Program-made: the position numbers and the translations under genes
Assembly (NCBI GenBank): GCA_038234815.1
Contig: JBBQSU010000017.1
Span: 1-35,407 of the forward strand
Source: JBBQSU01 sp038234815
GTDB lineage: Bacteria > Planctomycetota > Phycisphaerae > Tepidisphaerales > Tepidisphaeraceae
Direction of reading: 5' to 3'
DNA: 35,407 nucleotides
Notes under the pieces: model-generated
Told to the model about the DNA's origin: nothing
Databases searched by the model: none
Seen by the model: the letters and a program-made list of their open reading frames with translations, nothing else
Shown here: positions 30,682 to 35,407 of the stretch, piece by piece
Layout: each line of letters opens with the position of its first letter
Numbering within the stretch: position 1 is the stretch's first letter

Positions 30682-32445
30682 CTACTGGCCCAGCTTGAGG
30701 TCGCCAAGACCGCTGGTGTTCTCGCCACCTTCCAGCCCGCCGCGCAGGCCGCGCTTGACCGCCCGTTCGCTCCGGGCTTCTTCGCGCTTTTCTTCTTCCT
30801 GTGCCCACTGGGCACGCTTAAGCGACAGCCCGATCTTCCGCTCGTCGCCGTCCACACGCAGAATCTTCACTTCCACTTCCTGGCCCACCTTCATCGCGTC
30901 TTCGGGCTTCTCGATCTTCTGATCGGAGATTTCGGAAATGTGCAGCAGGCCTTCCAGCCCGGATTCCAGTTCCACGAACACGCCGAAGTTGGCGATCTTG
31001 GTGACGTGGCCTCGGACGACCATGCCCGGACGATAATTTTCCGGGATCACCGTCGTCCACGGATCTTCCTGCATCTGCTTCAGGCCCAGCGCGATCCGCT
31101 GCTTTTCCTGATCGACGCTCAAGACCACCGCCTTGACGCTCTCGCCTTTCTTGAGGATTTCCGAAGGGTGTCCCACCTTCTTCGTCCATGACAGATCGCT
31201 GACGTGCAGCAGACCGTCGATGCCCTCTTCGATCTCCACGAACGCGCCGTAATTGGCGATGTTGCGGACCTTGCCTTCCACCACGCTGCCGGGCGGATAT
31301 TTCTCGGCCACACGCTCCCAGGGGTTCTCTTCCACCTGCTTCATGCCCAGGCTGATTTCCTGCTTGTCCTTGTTGATCTCCAGAACCTTCACCTTCACCG
31401 GCTGGTCCTGTGTCACCACTTCGCTCGGGTGGTTGATGCGCTTGGTCCAGCTCATCTCGCTGATATGCACCAGGCCTTCCACGCCTTCTTCCAGCTTGCA
31501 GAACGCGCCATAGCTCATGATGTTGACCACGCTGGCGTCGTGTACGCTGCCCACCGGATACTTGCTCTCGATATTCTCCCACGGGCTGGCGTCCTTCTGC
31601 TTCAGGCCCAACGCGATCTTTTCCTTCTCCTTGTCGATCGACAGCACCTTCACTTCGATCTCCTGATCGATCTTGAGCATTTCGCTCGGGTGGTTCACCC
31701 GGCCCCAGCTCATGTCCGTGATGTGCAGCAGGCCATCGATCCCGCCGATGTCGATGAACGCGCCGAAATCGGCGATGTTCTTCACGGTGCCCTTGCGGAC
31801 TTCGCCGGCGGTCAGGCCTTCGATCGTCTTTTTCTTCAGTTCCTCACGCTGCTGCTCGATCATCTTCCTGCGGCTGATGACGATGTTGCGGCGTTCTTCG
31901 TCGATCTTGAGAATCACCGCATCGACCGACCGGCCGATCCAGTCGCTGATTTCGCCGGGCCTGCGGATGTCCACCTGCGAGGCCGGCAAAAACACCGGCA
32001 CGCCGATGTCCACGAGCAGTCCGCCTTTGATCTTCTTCGTGACCTTTCCGGAGACGGGATCGCCTTCCTTCTTGGTCTTCATGATCGATTCCCAATTGAT
32101 GATCCGGTCCGCCTTGCGCTTGCTGATCTTCACCAGCCCGGTGTCGCCTTCCACTTCTTCCAGCAACACACGAACCTCGTCACCCACTTTCACGTTTTCC
32201 GGTTCGTCGAATTCGCTACGCTCCAGAACGCCTTCGCTCTTGAGGCCCAGTTCGACAACAAAATCGTCCCCGACACTTGAACTAACCTTGCCCTTGAGGA
32301 TCGCGCCAGGACGGAAATCCTGGGTCTCGTCTTCGGCAACCAGCTTGGAAAGATCGGTCGCGGCATCGCCAAGGGCCGTCGCCACCGCAAAGTCCACTTC
32401 CTCGTCCAAGTTTCCCAGTGAGTGAATCAGATTAAAATCGACCAT
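30682..32445 (-). CDS. rpsA: 30S ribosomal protein S1 (six S1 domains)
   Basis: A 587-residue mRNA-binding ribosomal protein that helps load structured mRNA on the 30S subunit. Six S1 OB-fold repeats can be counted: about 47-115, 132-200, 217-287, 303-374, 390-461 and 477-548. The first two are the diverged ribosome-binding ones (FVVELGLKSEGVL, GLLVDIGVPVFLPASQ), the last four are canonical RNA-binding (NIADFGAFIDIGGIDGLLHI, for example). A Glu/Arg/Lys- and Gly-rich tail ends the protein. No good ribosome-binding site precedes the ATG, as is common for rpsA. A promoter-like pair and an array of terminators lie upstream; no cmk or ihfB is adjacent. Confidence 0.97.
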   Translation of the reverse strand: MVDFNLIHSLGNLDEEVDFAVATALGDAATDLSKLVAEDETQDFRPGAILKGKVSSSVGDDFVVELGLKSEGVLERSEFDEPENVKVGDEVRVLLEEVEGDTGLVKISKRKADRIINWESIMKTKKEGDPVSGKVTKKIKGGLLVDIGVPVFLPASQVDIRRPGEISDWIGRSVDAVILKIDEERRNIVISRRKMIEQQREELKKKTIEGLTAGEVRKGTVKNIADFGAFIDIGGIDGLLHITDMSWGRVNHPSEMLKIDQEIEVKVLSIDKEKEKIALGLKQKDASPWENIESKYPVGSVHDASVVNIMSYGAFCKLEEGVEGLVHISEMSWTKRINHPSEVVTQDQPVKVKVLEINKDKQEISLGMKQVEENPWERVAEKYPPGSVVEGKVRNIANYGAFVEIEEGIDGLLHVSDLSWTKKVGHPSEILKKGESVKAVVLSVDQEKQRIALGLKQMQEDPWTTVIPENYRPGMVVRGHVTKIANFGVFVELESGLEGLLHISEISDQKIEKPEDAMKVGQEVEVKILRVDGDERKIGLSLKRAQWAQEEEKREEARSERAVKRGLRGGLEGGENTSGLGDLKLGQ

Positions 32446-32549
32446 ACGTCAATGCGGCGGATCGAGTCAGACCCGCCTGTCCTATAGTGTGCGTGGCCCT
32501 TTTCGGAAGCTGAAACCCGAGCGACCACGCTGCGCTCTGGCTCCAAACC

Positions 32550-32579
32550 ATTATGATTCCTTCGGCAGACCGTCTGCAA
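32550..32579 (-). promoter_or_regulatory. Candidate sigma-70-type promoter for rpsA
   Basis: On the minus strand TTGCAG (32579-32574) and CATAAT (32555-32550) are 18 bases apart, close to the -35 and -10 consensus. Transcription would start about 95-100 bases before the rpsA ATG and just after the terminator array. Single-site inference only. Confidence 0.4.
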
Positions 32580-32601
32580 AAGGGGAACCCATGATTATGA
32601 C

Positions 32602-32708
32602 CCCCGCAGGCGCGATCATCAAGACCTGCGACGCAAAAAACCCCGCAGGCGCGATCATCAAGACCTGTGACGCAAAAAACCCCGCAGGCGTGGGTGAGAC
32701 CTGCGGGG
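32602..32708 (-). terminator. Array of three repeated terminator-like hairpins
   Basis: A 39-base unit occurs twice in tandem (32602-32640 and 32641-32679, 38 of 39 identical), followed by a third, shorter hairpin (32680-32708). On the minus strand the third is a perfect 9-base stem, arm CCCCGCAGG, followed by six T, so it is a good intrinsic terminator for the Nfu-like gene. The second ends in the same GC arm and T-run with one mismatch in its stem; the first ends in the GC arm without a T-run but has a similar stem. The array appears to have grown by duplication of a terminator. The plus-strand reading frame through it is not credible as a gene. Confidence 0.75.
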
Positions 32709-32805
32709 TAAGGAGGGAAGAAAATCGGGTAGCTCAGGATTATATGGCTGATAATTCTGAATAGCTTCTTAAATGTTACCCAATCGTATGTTTTATTTCG
32801 TTAAA

Positions 32806-33069
32806 TCACACCTTGCCCAACACCTGCTCCACTTTTTTGGTCAAATCGGCCCACTTCACCGACGGGCTTTTGTTAACGGTCAGGAAATCACCCAACAGTA
32901 ACAAACTCGTAACACCATTTAGCGAAAACAGTTGCGAGGCAATCGGATGGTCTTTGGCCGCAGCGGCATTGAAAAAACTCACCGGCTGCTCCGAAATCCG
33001 CCCGTCCAAAATGAACTTTGCCGCGTTCGGATTCGGCGTCGGCTGAATTTCCACCACCCGATAAGCCAT
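32806..33069 (-). CDS. Nfu N-terminal-domain protein, 87 aa
   Basis: The whole protein is an Nfu_N-type domain: QPTPNPNAAKFILDG at the start, PIASQLFSLNGVTSLLLLGDFLTV in the middle (read here as two adjoining strands around the GV), and a closing helix. In eukaryotic and many bacterial Nfu proteins this domain precedes the CxxC Fe-S scaffold domain; here that domain and its cysteines are absent. A role in Fe-S cluster handling is therefore only suggested by family. The start is backed by a GGAG box 7 bases upstream. It is followed by the terminator array and lies 125 bases after tyrA on the same strand. Confidence 0.85.
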   Translation of the reverse strand: MAYRVVEIQPTPNPNAAKFILDGRISEQPVSFFNAAAAKDHPIASQLFSLNGVTSLLLLGDFLTVNKSPSVKWADLTKKVEQVLGKV

Positions 33070-33193
33070 TAACCAACTCCAAAATCCAATATAACGACCT
33101 TTTTATAGGTTTCTACGCCTGCGACCGATAAAAATAAGATTTTTCCTGACTTTTTTTGCCCATATTCACTTTCGCCTTCCATCGGCCTTTTTT

Positions 33194-34063
33194 TTACTCC
33201 GGTCGGCCAACCTCATTTGACCCCGGGTGATGACTGTCCCGCTGACGCGCCGCTTGCTCAAGCCAGGCCTGCACACCCGCGGCATCAGCACGCTTCAGGC
33301 AGCCGGCCAAGCCTTCCAATTCCGCTTTCAGTGAATCGATGCCTTCCAAAACATTCTCGCGATTATCCATGAAAATATCCCGCCAAAGGCCGGCATCCCC
33401 GGACGCGATCCGCGTCGTGTCCCAGAATCCCTTCCCCGCCAGTTCGAACGACGACTCGTCCTGCATTCGCACCAGCGCCGCCGCCAGCGCGTGCGGCAGA
33501 TGGCTGATCGCGGCCAACTGACGGTCGTGACGTTCTGGTGAAAGCGATAGCGTGCGCATGCCCAGCCTTTGCCAGAATTTCTCGATCTCCTGGAGCGCGC
33601 CGGCATTCGTTCGAGCGGTCGGGGTCAGCAAACAGGTGGCGTTTTCAAAAAGATCGGCCCGCGAAAATTCCACCCCGCGCTTCTCGCTTCCGGCCATGGG
33701 GTGCGAGCCGACAAAATGCACGCCCGCAGGCAGACGCGTCTCGGCCAGTTCCACCACCGCCCGCTTGGTGCTCCCAACATCGGTGACGATCGCGCCAGTT
33801 TTCAGCGCGCCGGCGATCTGACCGAGCAGCGAATCAAACGTCCCCACCGGCGTACACAGCACCACCAAATCCGCACCGGCCACCGCCAGGCGCGCATCGG
33901 TCGTCGTCTCGTCGATCGCGCCCAAGACAATGGCCCGCTCTAATGATCCGGCCCGATGGCCATAACCGACGATGCGGACCTCGCTTGCAATCCGCCTGAC
34001 GGCCAGCCCCAGCGACCCGCCCAGCAAACCCACACCTAAAATGCTCAGCCGTCGAAGCTCCAT
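33194..34063 (-). CDS. tyrA: Prephenate (or arogenate) dehydrogenase
   Basis: A 289-residue NAD(P)-dependent enzyme of tyrosine synthesis, oxidatively decarboxylating prephenate to 4-hydroxyphenylpyruvate or arogenate to tyrosine. The N-terminal Rossmann loop is GVGLLGGSLG (residues 10-19). The conserved VTDVGSTKRAVV, the substrate motif HFVGSHPMAGSEKRGV and the helical C-terminal domain with AISHLPHALAAAL are all TyrA hallmarks. No fused chorismate mutase or ACT domain is present. The start at 34063 gives the standard N-terminus; the frame is open further upstream without similarity. Cofactor and substrate preference are not assigned. Confidence 0.93.
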   Translation of the reverse strand: MELRRLSILGVGLLGGSLGLAVRRIASEVRIVGYGHRAGSLERAIVLGAIDETTTDARLAVAGADLVVLCTPVGTFDSLLGQIAGALKTGAIVTDVGSTKRAVVELAETRLPAGVHFVGSHPMAGSEKRGVEFSRADLFENATCLLTPTARTNAGALQEIEKFWQRLGMRTLSLSPERHDRQLAAISHLPHALAAALVRMQDESSFELAGKGFWDTTRIASGDAGLWRDIFMDNRENVLEGIDSLKAELEGLAGCLKRADAAGVQAWLEQAARQRDSHHPGSNEVGRPE

Positions 34064-34806
34064 GATCGAAATAATATCAGTTGCCCCGCCCGCCAGCCAA
34101 CGCTGCTCCTGGGAATCAAAGGGGGTATTCTTCTGCAACGACTGGTTATCGCTCGCCCGCTTTTGTTGAGACCCGTTTCCCAGCATTGCAACGCCTTCGC
34201 GAAAGTCGGTTCCCGCTTTTTGTTCGTTTTCAGCGAACCCCCGGCAATGAAGCCCGCTCGTGAAACACTCCCCCAGGCCCCGCAAGCGCTCGCCCCGCCG
34301 AGGCCGAAGTCATGGTCGGCCTGCTCGCCGAGCTTGCCGGCTACCCCACCCTCGCCAAGCTCGACCCCGCCCGCGCTAGCCCGGTGACCAAATAGCCTCG
34401 CAAGCACAACCGCCTCGATCCCGAACACTCTTTGAATGCACAAGCGGGCGATGGGTGCCAATTTCATCGAAAACCAGGCAATTTTGCAGGAATTAGCCCG
34501 ACTTGCCGCACAAAAAGGGGGTCCAAAGGGGGTCCCAAAGAGGTCCTTTTGGAGTCTCAATGATGTCCCGGGGAATTCATTTCCGGGGCCGGCGGGGTGC
34601 TGGGAGGGTTCCATTTGCTGCAATCGTCCGATGCCGTCAAGAAGGGAAAACCCCGCAGCGCAAACGCGACCGAGCAACGGCGCATGTGTACGTCCGGCTG
34701 CGCGGGATGATTGGTCCCGGGCGAATCCCGCGCCGAGCAATAATCCCGCGAAGTAAGCGCACGCGGCCAGGCAGGCGATCAAGGCAATCAACTGCTTGTT
34801 GGTCAT
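34045..34806 (-). CDS. Short hydrophobic ORF of the repeat, longer copy (MTNKQLIALIA...)
   Basis: An ATG at 34806 follows the conserved box CTTGGGGTAGAGG. The N-terminus MTNKQLIALIACLAACAY continues FAGLLLGAGFA, a single predicted membrane helix of about 24 residues, then a basic, Arg-rich stretch and the DLFGTPFGPPF block shared with copy 1. The frame happens to stay open to 34045, overlapping the tyrA start by 19 bases, which makes the full 253 codons unlikely to be the true protein; only about the first 100-120 codons lie in the repeat. No family is recognised. A real product would be a small membrane protein; the alternative is a leader peptide or a non-coding element. Confidence 0.3.
   Translation of the reverse strand: MTNKQLIALIACLAACAYFAGLLLGAGFARDQSSRAAGRTHAPLLGRVCAAGFSLLDGIGRLQQMEPSQHPAGPGNEFPGTSLRLQKDLFGTPFGPPFCAASRANSCKIAWFSMKLAPIARLCIQRVFGIEAVVLARLFGHRASAGGVELGEGGVAGKLGEQADHDFGLGGASACGAWGSVSRAGFIAGGSLKTNKKREPTFAKALQCWETGLNKSGRAITSRCRRIPPLIPRSSVGWRAGQLILFRSWSFDG
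34064..34453. other. Stretch between tyrA and the second dispersed repeat
   Basis: No confident gene. A plus-strand frame ending at the TAG near 34393-34395 reads protein-like over about 30 codons (EVMVGLLAELAGYPTLAK, then LDPARASPVTK) with strong third-position GC, but has no start or upstream domain; it may be the decayed tail of an older gene. A minus-strand frame also runs through without stops, continuing from the repeat's short ORF. The tyrA promoter should lie in the left part. Confidence 0.35.
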
Positions 34807-34831
34807 AAATGTACCCTCTACCCCAAGGAGA

Positions 34832-34864
34832 AGTGGTGCGCGTTTGGGCGCCAATTTGCGCAAT
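34832..34864. repeat. Imperfect palindrome 2, copy 2
   Basis: Core TGCGC...GGGCGCC...TTGCGCA, with the same GGCGCC centre as the other three palindromes. It sits 26-58 bases before the ATG of the short ORF, the same place as its counterpart in copy 1. Arms pair less well than in copy 1. Confidence 0.6.
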
Positions 34865-34942
34865 TCTTGAAGGGGCAAAAACGCTAAGTCCTTGTCCTCA
34901 AAGCACATAAATTTTTTTAAAATTTAAAAATTGCCTAAAAAC

Positions 34943-34976
34943 GTGGTGCGCATTTGGGCGCCAATTAGCGCACCAC
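34943..34976. repeat. Imperfect 34-base palindrome 1, copy 2
   Basis: Outer arms GTGGTGCGC and GCGCACCAC pair perfectly for 9 bases; four of the 17 positions are mismatched further in, around a GGCGCC centre. Conservation of the outer arms and centre in both copies points to selection on a two-fold symmetric site. Confidence 0.65.
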
Positions 34977-35123
34977 TTTGGCAAGCTGGGTAAAGTGGCG
35001 ACAAGACGATCGTAAGAAGGGCCAAGCTCGCTTCTGAAAACTTCACCCCCACCCCCGCCGCGCCGGAGAACGTCAAGTGCCCGGAGCCACCGGCCCGGCT
35101 ACCAACTCGCGGGGACAAAGGAG

Positions 35124-35158
35124 CATCCCAGGTTATCGGTGGCGGGTAAGCTGGGATG
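35124..35158. repeat. 8-base inverted repeat beside the transposase remnant
   Basis: CATCCCAG (35124-35131) and CTGGGATG (35151-35158) are perfect inverted arms around a 19-base loop, six bases beyond the transposase-fragment stop. It might be a relic of an insertion-sequence end or a simple hairpin. No T-run follows. Confidence 0.4.
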
Positions 35159-35164
35159 TCGCCC

Positions 35165-35407
35165 TTATTCGTTCTCCGTCTCATAGCGTTGGCGTCTGGG
35201 GAACTGGTCGATTCCCGTGCATTCCAGGCCATCCGGCCGTCGCGGAAATATGCTTTGACCCTTTATCCAGGCTTGTAGTTGCCGCGTGTCACCTTCGCGG
35301 GTGTGAAAGACCGCGGTCTGTTGCCAGCGCTGCTGCTGGTCTTCGCTCAGTTCCCCCAGTTGAGCGACGATGCGTTGCCGCGGCCCCCGTTCGGTGCGCA
35401 CCGATTC
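35165..35407 (-). pseudogene. Transposase fragment, IS4-superfamily-like, N-terminal part
   Basis: The frame is open at the right window edge and ends after about 80 visible codons. RTERGPRQRIVAQLGEL followed by SEDQQQRWQQT and VFHTREGDTRQLQ resembles the N-terminal region of IS4/IS1634-like transposases (R-x-x-x-G-x-x-R-x-R-V-V-A-x-L-G-E-L). The catalytic DDE domain, several hundred residues in intact members, is missing, and the last 35 residues show no similarity, so the gene is truncated. The part beyond the window may hold the true start. The repeat copy next to it suggests an unstable region. Confidence 0.65.

Larger units (their letters stand above)
34454..35064 (-). repeat. Dispersed repeat, copy 2 (inverted relative to copy 1)
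   Basis: About 611 bases matching 10432-10888 on the other strand. Shared parts, read on the minus strand: the 16-base G-rich block (35064-35049), palindrome 1 (34976-34943), an AT-rich spacer, palindrome 2 (about 34864-34832), the 13-base leader box, the ORF start (34806), the identical 36-base block (34546-34511) and the diverged tail. It carries about 70-90 extra bases between the G-rich block and palindrome 1, and about 93 in the ORF, which copy 1 lacks. Together the copies bracket about 23.6 kb. Mechanism of spread is unknown. Confidence 0.75.

Noticed and set aside
31204..32280. Long plus-strand frame opposite rpsA rich in His, Asp and Leu
   Set aside because: Mirror of the repetitive S1 domains; no start signal or domain of its own.
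32602..32708. CRISPR-like array
   Set aside because: The two 39-base units abut without spacers and form terminator hairpins; no cas genes are present.
32489..32764. Plus-strand frame with a repeated peptide (PAGAIIKTCDAKN)
   Set aside because: The peptide repeat is the translation of the duplicated terminator unit; there is no domain and the frame opposes the rpsA promoter-like site.
33110..33165. 16-codon minus-strand mini-ORF (MGKKSQEKSYFYRSQA) with a GGAAGG-like site upstream
   Set aside because: Too short and too close to low-complexity A/T runs; lies in the tyrA to Nfu-like gap with no sign of conservation.

Overview
The window reads as a chromosomal stretch from a GC-rich, Gram-negative-type environmental bacterium. 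Gene content and protein style suggest Planctomycetota, perhaps class Phycisphaerae: small conserved unknowns, a fused two-module siroheme-decarboxylase-like protein beside cytochrome bd, an intracellular-looking uronate and xylan locus, and a six-domain ribosomal protein S1. The lineage is inference; there is no rRNA marker. I found no tRNA, rRNA or CRISPR array.

Layout. 1-2.0 kb: end of a PfkB sugar kinase, a NagD-like HAD phosphatase and a possible PilZ-type protein. 2.1-5.8 kb: cydA-cydB, convergent with an Lrp/AsnC-type siroheme-decarboxylase-like gene. 5.9-10.1 kb: a PilT/PilU ATPase with a leader full of inverted repeats, a YhaM-like OB-HD exoribonuclease, a methyltransferase and a membrane-anchored unknown. 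10.4-11.4 kb: first copy of a dispersed repeat, with a MazF/PemK-type toxin-antitoxin pair directly after it. 11.5-15.4 kb: two unknown genes, a GT4 glycosyltransferase, a possible small structured RNA with an intrinsic terminator, an RluA-type pseudouridine synthase and a small membrane protein. 15.5-17.6 kb: pyruvate kinase translationally coupled to a lipoprotein.

17.7-26.9 kb is the metabolic centrepiece: eight tightly packed minus-strand genes. In transcription order they are an IclR regulator, GH113-like hydrolase, mannonate dehydratase UxuA, GH39-like hydrolase, glucuronate isomerase UxaC, SDR-type fructuronate reductase UxuB, GH115-like alpha-glucuronidase and an RraA-like aldolase. 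Together they would release glucuronic acid from (glucurono)xylan oligosaccharides and convert it to 2-keto-3-deoxygluconate (KDG). Neither KDG kinase nor KDPG aldolase is in the locus, so the RraA-like protein is a candidate for the pyruvate-forming step. The three hydrolases lack visible signal peptides.

26.9-28.5 kb is a long interval without a standard gene. It is rich in hairpins, ends in a strong minus-strand terminator, and holds a chain of very short overlapping ORFs. 28.5-34.1 kb returns to housekeeping genes: apt, a solo RnfC-like iron-sulfur protein, rpsA, a solo Nfu N-terminal-domain protein and tyrA. An array of three repeated terminator-like hairpins lies between the Nfu-like gene and rpsA. 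34.4-35.4 kb holds the second, inverted copy of the dispersed repeat and a transposase remnant running off the edge.

The most novel items are the inverted repeat pair (twin palindromes, a shared leader box, a short hydrophobic ORF and an identical 36-nt block) and the hairpin-rich interval at 27.0-28.5 kb.
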